From Natronococcus occultus SP4 (lineage in GTDB: Archaea > Halobacteriota > Halobacteria > Halobacteriales > Natrialbaceae): a DNA stretch of 64,000 nt. Shown here in pieces: positions 34,290 to 42,871 of the stretch. The DNA lies in the NCBI RefSeq assembly GCF_000328685.1, contig NC_019974.1, forward strand, positions 2,781,001 to 2,845,000, given 5' to 3'. The position numbers and the translations under genes were made by a program. The stretch's first letter is position 1, and each line of letters opens with the position of its first letter. The notes beneath the pieces are model-generated. The model searched no databases, was not told the DNA's origin, and saw nothing but the letters and a program-made list of their open reading frames with translations.

Positions 34290-35051
34290 CTACCGACTCG
34301 CCATGCTGAGCTCGATCGCGTTTGCCGCACCGGTGACGATCTCGGGGAGCTCCTGAGTGAACCGCTCGTCGCTGAGGCGGTTTTCCGGGCCGGAGACGAC
34401 GATCGACCCGAGCAGCTCCCCGTCGTCGACGACCGGACTCGCGACCGCGCGAAACCCGTCGAAGGTCTCCCCGTCGTTGAGCGCGTACCCTCGTTCGCGA
34501 ACCGTCTCGAGCTCCGCCAGCAACTCGTCGGGATCCGAGACAGTCGTCTCGGTTCGCTCCTCGAGTGGCGTCTCGGTAACGATCTCCCTGACCCGCTCCT
34601 CGGGGAGGTGTGCGAGGATCGCCTTTCCGGCGGCGATGTTGTGCAGCGGGACGCGCTTGCCGATCTCGCCGTAGGGCTGGACTGCCCGATCGCCCATCGC
34701 CTTCTCGAGGTAGACGCCCTTGCCGTACTCCTCGACCATCACCCAGGCGATCTCGCCGGTCTCCTCGGCCATCTGCTCGAGGGAGGGTCTGACGACGTCG
34801 GCCAGCACCATCCGACTTTTTGCCTGCACGCCGTAGTGAAGACACTTCAGGCCGACGCGGTAGCGCCCGCCTTCCTTGATGAGAAACTCGTGCTCGGCGA
34901 GCGTCGCGAGGTGGTCGTGGGCGGTACTTTTCGCGATATCGAGCTCCTCGGCGACTGCCGTCGCGCCGCCCCCGTCGAGCCGGTGGACCGCCTCGAGGAC
35001 GCCGAAGAGCGTCGAGGCCGATTTGACCGTCCGCGTTCGTTCGTCCGACAT
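34290..35051 (-). CDS. IclR-family transcriptional regulator (symporter side)
   Basis: 253 residues from the ATG giving MSDERTRTVKSA. The winged helix is VKSASTLFGVLEAVHRLDGG, TAVAEELDIAKSTAHDHLAT; the ligand domain shows LHNIAAGKAILAHLPEERV, YALNDGETFDGFRAVASPVV and SIVVSGPENRL, all standard IclR text. It lies directly upstream of the SSS gene pair on the same strand and is divergent from the second IclR gene over a 670-bp region holding three matching palindromes. It probably regulates the transporter and/or the dehydrogenases. Confidence 0.92.
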   Translation of the reverse strand: MSDERTRTVKSASTLFGVLEAVHRLDGGGATAVAEELDIAKSTAHDHLATLAEHEFLIKEGGRYRVGLKCLHYGVQAKSRMVLADVVRPSLEQMAEETGEIAWVMVEEYGKGVYLEKAMGDRAVQPYGEIGKRVPLHNIAAGKAILAHLPEERVREIVTETPLEERTETTVSDPDELLAELETVRERGYALNDGETFDGFRAVASPVVDDGELLGSIVVSGPENRLSDERFTQELPEIVTGAANAIELSMASR

Positions 35052-35144
35052 ACGAACGCCTTTGAGACTGGATACCATAAGTCGCCTGATCACTGCCGTA
35101 TCGGAACACCTATCCGCGATTGCCGAACGCGAGTTCGCGGTACG

Positions 35145-35157
35145 TCCGGAATATCGG
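35145..35157. promoter_or_regulatory. IclR-type operator candidate 1 (TCCGGAATATCGG)
   Basis: Copy of the CCGGAATAT(T)CGG motif, 94 bp before the start of the minus-strand iclR gene. One base shorter than the other two copies, which shifts the symmetry. Confidence 0.45.
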
Positions 35158-35513
35158 TGATGCGTCCGCCTCGTCGATGCCTTCCGTTCGGGGTTGCCGA
35201 ACGCGCTCCCGGATCCGCGATCGTTCACGATCGATCCATGAGGGGAAGTACTCACGAGGATCGGCTCCGGAAAATAGAAATCGACGCCACTATTTACATA
35301 GGTATGATCGTAATCCAAATCGCGTTCGCCGTCCCCGAACGGGTCGGAACCGGTCCGCATCCCAATTTGGGACGGACACACGTATAGCGGCTGGAGGTTC
35401 GCGATCGTCGATCGGATCACGGTGCGGTCGACGGGACCGAAACCGTCGCTACCGACGGAACGACTCGAGAACGCTCGAACGGTCGATCAGTGTCAGCAAT
35501 CGGCAAACATAGT

Positions 35514-35530
35514 ATCCGAATATTCCGGAT
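35514..35530. promoter_or_regulatory. IclR-type operator candidate 2 (ATCCGAATATTCCGGAT)
   Basis: Nearly perfect 17-bp palindrome around AATATT with ATCC/GGAT ends, in the middle of the gap between the divergent iclR genes. One extra base breaks the symmetry of the inner arms. Confidence 0.5.
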
Positions 35531-35648
35531 AGGTTCCAATACAACGGGGACGGATCCGACTCGATTCGTGTCAGTTAGCGGCGCTACTCGTCGAAAGCGG
35601 CTCAGAAGTCGCCTTTGGTGATACGTACCGGAGACTCGGTCAGCATCG

Positions 35649-35662
35649 TCCGGAATATTCGG
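35649..35662. promoter_or_regulatory. IclR-type operator candidate 3 (TCCGGAATATTCGG) and promoter of the plus-strand iclR
   Basis: The third copy ends 28 bp before the TATA box TTTATT (35691-35696), which itself is 28 nt before the ATG at 35722, predicting a leaderless transcript. The location just upstream of the core promoter fits an activator or autoregulator. Confidence 0.5.
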
Positions 35663-35721
35663 CGAGTTTGTTGGATCGAAAGGCAGTACGTTTATTGGCC
35701 CGAGCGCGCCAGAACAGCGTA

Positions 35722-36495
35722 ATGACAGCCGACGTGCCGCTAACGACTGCCGCGAGGACGTTCGAAATACTCGAGACGATCCGGGAGCGAGGTGGGGCGA
35801 GCGTGAGCGAGCTGACCGATCTGCACGATCTCCCGAAGAGTACGGTCCACGACTACGTGACCACGCTGACCCGACTGGGTTACCTGACGAACGACGACGG
35901 GGAGTACGATCTCAGCCTCGCGTTTCTCGCCCACGGGACCTACGCGCGAAACGCCATCGCCCACGCCGACCGCGTCGAGCCCGCGCTCGAGGAGCTCGCC
36001 GATGAGACGGGCGAGATCGTCTGGTACATCGTCGAGGAGGGCGGCCGAGGCGTCTACGCCGGGAAGGGGATCGGACGTGACGCGCTCCAGCCCTACGCCT
36101 CGATCGGGACCCGCAGCGCCCTCCACACCATCGCGGGCGGGAAGGCAATCCTCGCGGCGCTCCCGGACGACCGCGTCGACGAGATCGTCGCCGAGCACGG
36201 GCTCGAGCGCCACACCGAGCGAACGATCACGGCCCGCGACGAGCTCGAGGACGCCCGTGACCGGATCCGCGAGCGGGGGTACGCGCTCAACGACGGCGAG
36301 AACATCGACGGCTGGCGCGCCGTCGCGAGCCCGGTCGTCCTCGAGGAGGAGCTGTACGGCGCGATCGCGGTCGCCGGCCCGAAGAACCGGCTCCGCGGGG
36401 AGTACTTCGAGGAGAGGCTACCGGAGCTGACGGTGGGAACGGCAAACGAGGTGCAGCTCCGGCTTCGAAGCGAGTCGGGAACGGGGTTCCGCTAG
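35722..36495 (+). CDS. IclR-family transcriptional regulator (GntP side)
   Basis: 257 residues from the ATG giving MTADVPLTTAARTF. Winged helix: VSELTDLHDLPKSTVHDYVT; ligand domain: LHTIAGGKAILAALPDDRV, RERGYALNDGENIDGWRA and AIAVAGPKNRLRG. The two IclR proteins share layout and many residues, so they likely arose by duplication. The last codons (TTC CGC TAG) are already part of the first unit of the 24-bp tandem repeat that fills the space to the convergent gntP gene. It is a plausible regulator of GntP and the kinase operon. Confidence 0.92.
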   Translation: MTADVPLTTAARTFEILETIRERGGASVSELTDLHDLPKSTVHDYVTTLTRLGYLTNDDGEYDLSLAFLAHGTYARNAIAHADRVEPALEELADETGEIVWYIVEEGGRGVYAGKGIGRDALQPYASIGTRSALHTIAGGKAILAALPDDRVDEIVAEHGLERHTERTITARDELEDARDRIRERGYALNDGENIDGWRAVASPVVLEEELYGAIAVAGPKNRLRGEYFEERLPELTVGTANEVQLRLRSESGTGFR

Positions 36496-36863
36496 GTGAG
36501 CGGGACGACGTTCCGCTAGGTGAGCGGGACGACGTTCCGCTAGGTGAGCGGGACGACGTTCCGCTAGGTGAGCGGGACGACGTTCCGCTAGGTGAGCGGG
36601 ACGACGTTCCGCTAGGTGAGCGGGACGACGTTCCGCTAGGTGAGCGGGACGACGTTCCGCTAGGTGAGCGGGACGACGTTCCGCTAGGTGAGCGGGACGA
36701 CGTTCCGCTAGGTGAGCGGGACGACGTTCCGCTAGGTGAGCGGGACGACGTTCCGCTAGGTGAGCGGGACGACGTTCCGCTAGGTGAGCGGGACGACGTT
36801 CCGCTAAGTGAGCGGGACGACGTTCCGCTAGGTGAGCGGGACGACGTTCCGCTAAGTGAGCGG
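36487..36863. repeat. 24-bp tandem repeat, about 16 copies, over convergent stop codons
   Basis: Fifteen full 24-bp units and a 17-bp partial one follow without any spacer; the shared core is GCTAGGTGAGCGGGACGACG. Only two units differ (GCTAAGTGAG instead of GCTAGGTGAG, at 36799 and 36847). The first unit contains the TAG of the iclR gene and the last contains the stop of gntP read from the other strand. As 24 is divisible by 3, no frame changes along the array; on the minus strand it would encode an eight-residue repeat (HLAERRPA). It is a minisatellite, probably variable in copy number. Confidence 0.97.
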
Positions 36864-38219
36864 CATAACGATCGAGGCCACGAGCACGAGGAGTAGCCCG
36901 GAGACGGACATGATCGTCGCGACGGCAGAATACGTCTTGAACGTCTCGGCCTGCGTGATGCCCGCGATCTTGCTGACGGTCCAGAACCCGCTGTCGTTGT
37001 ACCACGGCGCGATCATCCCGCCGAAGCCGACAGCCATCATCATGTAGACGGGGTGTGCGTTGAGATCGCCGGTCAGCGGCGCCATCATGGCCGCGCCGGT
37101 GAGGATCGCGACGGTACCCGACCCCTGGGCGACGCGGATCACGGCGGCCACGAGCCAGCCGGCGAACAGCAGCGGCAGGCCGAACTCGACGAGGCCGTCG
37201 GCAATGTACTGGCCGACGCCGGCGATCTCGAGCATCGCGCCGAACGTCCCACCGGCCGCGGTAATCGCGATGATGTTCCCGCCCGATTTGATCGACTCGG
37301 TCAGCTCGTCGCTAAACAGCGAGCGATCCCCGTCCATCTCCATCCGGAAGAACGTGAACGCCGAAAGCATCGCGGCCGCGGTCAGCGCGAAGTTCGGATC
37401 GCCGAGAAACGCCGCGAGGTCAGCGACGAACGCGTCCTCCCCCAGGAGCGCGTCGGTGATCGTCGCGGACGCGATGAAGACGACCGGGACGGCGATCGGG
37501 AGCGAGGACTCGAACAGCCCCGGGAGCTGGTCGACCGGCGTCTCGGCTTTCTCCTTGAGGCTCTCCGGGGACGAGCCCATGGCTTCCCGGAGCGGGAAGT
37601 CCTCGCGACTGTGGAGAAAGCGCCCGTAGACGATCCCGCCGAGCAGCGACGTCGGCAGCGCGAGTCCGACCCCGACCAGGAGCGCGAGCCCGACGTCGAC
37701 GTCGAGTTCGGCGGACATCGCAAGCGGGCCCGGCGTCGGCGGCACGAGCATGTGCGTCGCCAGCGCCCCGGCACACAGCACCGAGATGTACAGCGAGAAC
37801 TTCACGCCCGTCCTGGCTTTCATCGACCGACCGAGCGGCGCGAGAAGGAAGAAGACGTTGTCGAAGAACACGGGGATCGACAGCACGTAGCTACTGCCCA
37901 TCAGCGCCCACTCGGACTGGTCCTCGCCGGTGAGCGAGCGGAAGGCGCGGACGATCCGCTCGGCCGCCCCGCTGTCCATCAGGGTCTTGCCGATGATCGC
38001 GGCCATCAGGATCGGGATCCCGATCGAGACCATCACGTCGCCGAAGGACTCGGCGACCTGCGCAGGGACCGCGTCGAACGCGATCTGTGGCGTCACGATC
38101 CCGATTGCCATCGCCGCGATGATCAGCCCGACGAACGCCGGCAGTTTCACCCACACTAACAGTACCACCGCGAGAACCAACCCGACGACGAACGGTATAA
38201 GCGGGTTTGAGAGTACCAT
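36852..38219 (-). CDS. GntP-family permease (gluconate/sugar-acid:H+ symporter)
   Basis: 455 residues with about twelve to fourteen hydrophobic segments. Family text: GIPILMAAIIGKTLMDSGAA, SIPVFFDNVFFLLAPLGRSM, THMLVPPTPGPLAMS and ITAAGGTFGAMLEIAGVGQY, then AQGSGTVAILTGAAMMAPL near the end. GntP members take up gluconate and other aldonates, in some bacteria C4 acids such as D-threonate or D-erythronate. Beside a DUF1537-PdxA operon this is the best candidate for the C4 acid importer. The C-terminus (VMPLT) ends within the 24-bp repeat array. Confidence 0.93.
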   Translation of the reverse strand: MVLSNPLIPFVVGLVLAVVLLVWVKLPAFVGLIIAAMAIGIVTPQIAFDAVPAQVAESFGDVMVSIGIPILMAAIIGKTLMDSGAAERIVRAFRSLTGEDQSEWALMGSSYVLSIPVFFDNVFFLLAPLGRSMKARTGVKFSLYISVLCAGALATHMLVPPTPGPLAMSAELDVDVGLALLVGVGLALPTSLLGGIVYGRFLHSREDFPLREAMGSSPESLKEKAETPVDQLPGLFESSLPIAVPVVFIASATITDALLGEDAFVADLAAFLGDPNFALTAAAMLSAFTFFRMEMDGDRSLFSDELTESIKSGGNIIAITAAGGTFGAMLEIAGVGQYIADGLVEFGLPLLFAGWLVAAVIRVAQGSGTVAILTGAAMMAPLTGDLNAHPVYMMMAVGFGGMIAPWYNDSGFWTVSKIAGITQAETFKTYSAVATIMSVSGLLLVLVASIVMPLT

Positions 38220-38344
38220 GCACGAGCAACATCAGATCACGGGTACTTATTGATTAACATAATAGACGGTACACGTGGGCGAAGAACGCAACGTCAGACG
38301 CCCGAACCGTAATTTACTTGCAGTGTTATGCTGTCTGTTGTCTT

Positions 38345-38782
38345 ATGACAGTCGTCGCCGCGGTCGACAGCGGAACGGGAGCGAGGACGGTCGCGGAAGC
38401 GGCCGCAACGCTCGCAGATCGGTCGGACGTCCCCCTGGACGTGCTCTCGGTCTACGAGGAGTCGGAGCACGAACATCTCGTCAACCAGGCGCTCGATACG
38501 GGCGGGTCGCTCTCCGACGAGGATCGACTGCGGATCGCCACCACGGCCGCGGAAAACGCCGCGGCCGACCTCGATCGGGAGTACGACGCCCTCGGGCGTC
38601 ACGGCAAGCCCACGGTGGAGATCCTCGAGCACGCGAGCGACGTCGACGCGGAATACATCGTCATCGGGGGCCGACAGCGGTCCCCGGTCGGCAAGGCGCT
38701 GTTCGGGAGCGTCACCCAGTCGGTGCTGCTGGAAGCCGATCGACCGGTGGTCGTCGTTCCCGAACCGCCCGAGGAGAGCTGA
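38345..38782 (+). CDS. Universal stress protein (UspA family)
   Basis: 145 residues from the ATG giving MTVVAAVDSGTGAR. One UspA domain with the ATP-binding loop G-x2-R-x9-G-S: VIGGRQRSPVGKALFGSVTQ. The normal length. It stands between the GntP gene and the end of the DUF2088 gene (10-bp convergent gap); a TATA-like TTTACTT about 30 nt before the start suggests its own promoter. Role in the island is unclear: such proteins bind nucleotides and often respond to carbon or energy stress. Confidence 0.9.
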   Translation: MTVVAAVDSGTGARTVAEAAATLADRSDVPLDVLSVYEESEHEHLVNQALDTGGSLSDEDRLRIATTAAENAAADLDREYDALGRHGKPTVEILEHASDVDAEYIVIGGRQRSPVGKALFGSVTQSVLLEADRPVVVVPEPPEES

Positions 38783-38792
38783 TCGGTCGGCG

Positions 38793-40112
38793 CTACTCGC
38801 GATCGTACGGATCGGGTGGAAGCTCGCCGTCCTCGAAGGACAGGGGCTCGAGCGGGCCGACGGTGACGTCCTCGCGGTCGGCGAGCTCCCGGGCGATGGG
38901 TTCGGAGACGACCAGCGCGTCGGGCTCCATCGTGCTCGGGATCCGGGCAGCCCGGAGTTTCTCGGGAGCGGCGATCCCGGTCGTCGAGCAGGCAACGATG
39001 AACGCCGTCGCGTCGTCGGGGACGACGAAGGGGAGCTTCGCGCGGTCCGTCTCGCCGCTCGTGACGATGTTGACGTACGTGTCCTCGAAGTCGATGTCGG
39101 CGACGTACTCTCGATGGACGAAGTCCGCGAGCCCGACGCCCAGGGCGTTCCCGTGGGACGGCTCGGTTAGCGAGCGGACGTACACCCGCGTGATCGACGG
39201 CGACTCGGGTTCGTCCTCGCCGTGGAACGAGTACCGCCCGAGGACGTTCGTGTCCATCCCGGTACCAGACTTGTCTTTCCCGGCCTCGTCGACGACGAGC
39301 AGGTCGAGGTCGTCGACGGGCAGCTGCGGGAAGTAGCCCCGGGCCTGCTCGAGCAGTTCGGGCTCGCGCTCGGGGATCTCGGCGGCGGGCACGCCCTCGA
39401 TGTGGGCCGCGCGGTCGGCCGCGTTCTCCAGCAGGGCGATCCCGCCGACGATCGGCGTCTCCTCGAACAGGATCGCCGCTCGATCCCGGATCACGTCCGC
39501 GAACTCGGTTGCGATCGCCGCGTTGTGCAGCGATTCGGCCCCGCGGTGTTTGCCGAGCCCGATGACCGCGATCTTCGAGAGTCCGCTCTCGACGGCGCCG
39601 TTGAAGTCGGTGTGGACCTTCACACGGTTCGCGAGCAGGACAGCGTCGGCCGCGAGGGCGTCCTTCGCTGCGTAGACCGGACGGCCGAGTTCGTCCTCGC
39701 CGACGGCCTCGACGGCCATCGAGGATCGGATCTCACAGCCCATCCGTTCGGGCGTGACGCCCAGCGCCTCGAGGGTCTCGCGCTGTCCTTCGGCGGTCGC
39801 GCCGCCGTGGCTCCCCATCGCGGGGATGATAAACGGCTCGAGGCCCCGATCCTGTAGCTCGGCGACGGCGGCGGAAAGCGTCGCGGGCATATCGTGGATC
39901 CCGCGGCTGCCGGCCGTGACGGCAACCTCGGCCCCTTCCGGGAGCGAGTCGAAGGCGTCGATGTCGTCCACCGCGGCCCCGGCTGCGGCCTCGATGTCGT
40001 CGACCGCCTCGAGCTCCCGTTCGCGGCGTGCGACGGCGAACCGGGGTAAGTCCTCGATTCCGTACTCGTTGGTCGCCCGCAGGACGTCGGCGTCGGGGAA
40101 CTCGAGGTTCAT
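38793..40112 (-). CDS. DUF2088 / lactate racemase (LarA)-like protein
   Basis: 439 residues from the ATG giving MNLEFPDADV (ATGA overlap with pdxA). The frame stays open far upstream through the PdxA gene, but that is another gene's shadow. The DUF2088 domain shows GSRGIHDM, IPAMGSHGGATAEGQ, NRVKVHTDFNGAVESGLSKI and IGLGKHRGAESLH. Compared with LarA, His in GSH, KVH and GKH and Lys in GLSK occupy positions resembling the nickel-pincer ligands. LarA homologues racemise or epimerise 2-hydroxy acids; a role in epimerising an aldonate or tetronate before phosphorylation is an inference from the operon. Catalysis unproven. Confidence 0.87.
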   Translation of the reverse strand: MNLEFPDADVLRATNEYGIEDLPRFAVARRERELEAVDDIEAAAGAAVDDIDAFDSLPEGAEVAVTAGSRGIHDMPATLSAAVAELQDRGLEPFIIPAMGSHGGATAEGQRETLEALGVTPERMGCEIRSSMAVEAVGEDELGRPVYAAKDALAADAVLLANRVKVHTDFNGAVESGLSKIAVIGLGKHRGAESLHNAAIATEFADVIRDRAAILFEETPIVGGIALLENAADRAAHIEGVPAAEIPEREPELLEQARGYFPQLPVDDLDLLVVDEAGKDKSGTGMDTNVLGRYSFHGEDEPESPSITRVYVRSLTEPSHGNALGVGLADFVHREYVADIDFEDTYVNIVTSGETDRAKLPFVVPDDATAFIVACSTTGIAAPEKLRAARIPSTMEPDALVVSEPIARELADREDVTVGPLEPLSFEDGELPPDPYDRE

Positions 40113-41149
40113 CCCGCATCCCCCGACGGAGCTCCGGCTCGCTCGCGCCGTCGCTCGGCCATCTCGGCGGCGACCTCGACCGCGTCGATCAGGCTCGCCT
40201 CGCTGGCGATCCCCTCGCCCGCGATGTCGAAGGCGGTGCCGTGGTCGACGCTCGTGCGGACGATCGGCAGCCCGATCGTGACGTTGACCCCGGAGACGGC
40301 GTCGCTGCTCGAGAACCCCAGCGTCTTGATGGGGATGTGGCCCTGGTCGTGGTACATCGAGACGACGCAGTCGTACTCCCCGCGGGCCGCCTGGACGTAG
40401 ACGGTGTCGGGCGATTCGGGACCGTGAACGTCGATCCCCTCCTCGGCGGCGTGCTCGACGGCGGGGCGGATCTCGGCGTCGTCCTCTTCGCCCAGCAGGC
40501 CGCCGTCGCTGGCGTGGGGGTTGAGCCCGGCGACGGCGATCGTCGGCTCTGCGATCCCCAGGTCGCGCAGTCCCTCGTCGGTAACCCGGATCGTCTCGAG
40601 GACGTTCTCGGTCGTCACCAGCTCGCAGGCCTCCCGCAGCGGAACGTGCGTGCTGACGTGGGTGACGACGAGGTCGTCCTCGACGAGCATCATCGAGTAG
40701 TTCTCGGTATCGGTGTAGTCGGCGAGCATCCCGGTGTGGCCGGCGTACTCGCTGCCGGCCAGGCGCGTGGCCTGCTTGTTGATCGGCGCGGTCGCGATCG
40801 CGTCGATCGTGCCCTCGACGGCGAGCTCGATCGCGCGCTCGACGTACGCCAGGCTCGCCGCGCCGTACTCCTCGCGGACGACGCCGTACTCGAGCTCGTC
40901 GACGGCGTCGAGATCGAGGACGGGGATCGCGTCCGCGGCGAACGTCGCGTCCGCGACGGTGTCGACGGGTTCGATCTCCAGGTCGGCGCCCGAGACGTCG
41001 ACGCCGGCGCGCATCACGCTGGCGTCGCCGACGACGATCGGGTCCGCGCGCTCGCACAGCGCCGGGTAGGCGGCAGCGACGATCTCGCTCCCGATACCGG
41101 CGGGGTCGCCCATCGTTACAGCGACGACTGGTCGCTCACTCTGGCTCAT
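40109..41149 (-). CDS. pdxA2: PdxA2-type 4-phospho-D-threonate/erythronate dehydrogenase
   Basis: 346 residues from the ATG giving MSQSERPVVAVTMG. PdxA family text: VAVTMGDPAGIGSEIVAAAY, ATAPINKQATRLAG, HTGMLADYT, AGLNPHASDGGLLGEE and SMYHDQGHIPIKTLGF with metal-binding His/Asp, and VRTSVDHGTAFDIAG. The DUF1537 kinase gene is its immediate upstream neighbour (14-bp overlap). PdxA proteins in such a context oxidatively decarboxylate 4-phospho-D-threonate or -erythronate to DHAP, CO2 and NADH; a vitamin B6 role is unlikely here, as haloarchaea use another pathway. Confidence 0.92.
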   Translation of the reverse strand: MSQSERPVVAVTMGDPAGIGSEIVAAAYPALCERADPIVVGDASVMRAGVDVSGADLEIEPVDTVADATFAADAIPVLDLDAVDELEYGVVREEYGAASLAYVERAIELAVEGTIDAIATAPINKQATRLAGSEYAGHTGMLADYTDTENYSMMLVEDDLVVTHVSTHVPLREACELVTTENVLETIRVTDEGLRDLGIAEPTIAVAGLNPHASDGGLLGEEDDAEIRPAVEHAAEEGIDVHGPESPDTVYVQAARGEYDCVVSMYHDQGHIPIKTLGFSSSDAVSGVNVTIGLPIVRTSVDHGTAFDIAGEGIASEASLIDAVEVAAEMAERRRERAGAPSGDAG

Positions 41150-42389
41150 TGTTCGGAGCAAGGAAGCTCAGACAGTTAACGATACTCCTCCGGTCGCCGA
41201 ACCCGCCCGCCTTCGTCACGATCGGCGTTCCCGCCGCCTGACCGTCCGCGAGGACGCCCTCGGGGATCCCGTCGACGACCGACTCGCCCGTGAGCTCGAT
41301 CGTGCTCGCGGAGAGTTCCTCGAGGACGGCCCGCGCGATCGCACCGCCCGTCAGGAGCAGGCCCGCGGGCGGGGCGTCCTCGGTCGCCGCCGCGGCCGCG
41401 ACGCCCAGCGCCCGCGCGACCCGCGGGCCGGGATCGACGCCCCGATCGGCCGCGGCCGTCCTCGCGCGCTCGACGTCCGCTCGCGACGTCGCACCCGTGA
41501 GGACGACCCGATCGCGGGTTCGACGCGCCTCCGCGAGCGCCGTCGCCGCCTCCCGTCCCGCGGCGTCGGGGTCGGCGACGGCCGCGGCGGGATCGAGTTC
41601 GACGAGGCGATCGTCGGGAACGGCCGCGAGCTGCTCGAGCGTGCGCTCGTTGACGCTGCCGACGATCCCGAGCGCGTCCGACCCCTCGTGGGTCGCTTTC
41701 GGGGGAGACCGCGACGAGTTCGGCACCGACACCGCGCTCGCCAGCCCGCCGCTGCCGACGTAGAGGACGTCGCGCTCGCAACGCCGAGCCCCGGCCGCGA
41801 TCGCGTCCAGGTGGCGGTCGTGGATCGCGTCGCAGACGACGATCCCCGGGTCGTGGTCCGCGAGCGCCGACGCGACCGCGTCGGCCCCCTCGAGGACGGT
41901 CTCCAAAGACAGAGTGGCAACGGCGTGCTCGGACGCGTCGAACAGCCCGCGGAGATCGGAGTCGGTTCCGTAGTCGGCGTCCTCGAGTGGCTGCCCGTCG
42001 ACGAGGTGGCGGCCACCGACCGTCACGCGACCGGTTCCGGGGAAGGCGGGTGCGACGACCGCCAGCTCCCGTCCGGTTGCCGCGAGCGCGGCGTCGACCT
42101 CCGCAGCGACGTTCCCTCGCAGCGTCGAATCGATCTTGTTGTAGACGATCTCGGGAACGGGATCGCGCTCGAGAACCGAGGAGACGGCCGCGGACGCGGC
42201 AGCGGGGTCGAGATCGCGACTGTCGAGATCGACCGCGAGGACGTCAGTGTCGGTCGCTGCGGATCGGTCGGCGGGCTCGGCGTCGGGATCTTCGACGACG
42301 ACCCGGACCGCGTTTCCGCGGGCGGCGAACCCGTGGCCGGTATCCATCGCACCCGTAAAGTCGTCGGCGAGGACGAGTACGCTGCTCAT
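41136..42389 (-). CDS. DUF1537 four-carbon acid sugar kinase (D-threonate/D-erythronate kinase-like)
   Basis: 417 residues, normal for the family. N-terminal domain: VLVLADDFTGAMDTGHGFAA, VYNKIDSTLRGNVAAEV and VVAPAFPGTGRVTVGGRHLV; C-terminal nucleotide-binding domain: VVLTGATSRADVERA, GLLLTGGAIARAV and TKAGGFGD. The enzyme phosphorylates D-threonate, D-erythronate or 3-oxo-tetronate at the 4-position. It is the first gene of the overlapping run kinase-pdxA2-DUF2088. The substrate within the C4 group cannot be read from the sequence. Confidence 0.92.
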   Translation of the reverse strand: MSSVLVLADDFTGAMDTGHGFAARGNAVRVVVEDPDAEPADRSAATDTDVLAVDLDSRDLDPAAASAAVSSVLERDPVPEIVYNKIDSTLRGNVAAEVDAALAATGRELAVVAPAFPGTGRVTVGGRHLVDGQPLEDADYGTDSDLRGLFDASEHAVATLSLETVLEGADAVASALADHDPGIVVCDAIHDRHLDAIAAGARRCERDVLYVGSGGLASAVSVPNSSRSPPKATHEGSDALGIVGSVNERTLEQLAAVPDDRLVELDPAAAVADPDAAGREAATALAEARRTRDRVVLTGATSRADVERARTAAADRGVDPGPRVARALGVAAAAATEDAPPAGLLLTGGAIARAVLEELSASTIELTGESVVDGIPEGVLADGQAAGTPIVTKAGGFGDRRSIVNCLSFLAPNNEPE

Positions 42390-42871
42390 GGCGACGTCTC
42401 TCGACTGCGTGTACAAAACGGTTCACCTCGTGTGCCACGGGAGTTCGGCGGACCGGAAGTGATATGAAGGTTTCTATACTATTTCCAGGTGGCTATTCCT
42501 AATAATGGAGTTATAGAACAATATTATCAAAACAAATCTGTTCTCGCCCGATGACGGCATTTCCGTCCTCTGACCGGAGCAGGACGCTGCAGATCGTCAG
42601 TAGAGAACAGGACGGGCAAGGAAATATAGTCGGTCTCGATGACCCACAACTCACCCATCCCGAACTCTCGAAACGACAGATACCGCCGCAACTGCCTAGA
42701 GCCGATCGGGCGGCGAGTGACTCGGTCACCCCCTTTACTGGGACAGACGAGATAGTGTTCTTACTAATCCACAATAGAAACCGATAGAAAAGTTCAACTT
42801 ATATTATATCACCGCGGGCCGAACCTGGACCGTCACGCCGGTGAGACCACGAGGCGTCACGACAGACGCTC
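42390..42871. other. AT-rich gap with no reliable gene
   Basis: 480 bp between the kinase and AOR genes. A 78-codon plus-strand frame (42551-42787) exists but uses AT-ending codons unlike the neighbours. AT-rich tracts at both ends (CTAATAATGGAG near 42499, TTATATTATATCACCG near 42799) may hold the kinase promoter and an AOR terminator. Nothing else recognised. Confidence 0.4.

Noticed and set aside
36487-36863. CRISPR array
   Set aside because: The 24-bp units follow each other without spacers and start within a coding sequence; no cas genes are near. It is a tandem repeat.
36418-37005. 195-codon protein with HLAERRPA repeats
   Set aside because: It exists only because the 24-bp repeat has no stop in that frame; its ends overlap iclR and gntP, and it has no promoter or family character.
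40113-41057. In-frame upstream extension of the DUF2088 gene through pdxA2
   Set aside because: The extension reads Arg-rich low-complexity text and lies inside the PdxA gene; the ATGA coupling at 40109-40112 gives the natural start.
42551-42787. 78-codon plus-strand gene
   Set aside because: Codon use is rich in AT-ending and rare codons, the composition is not acidic and no promoter fits.
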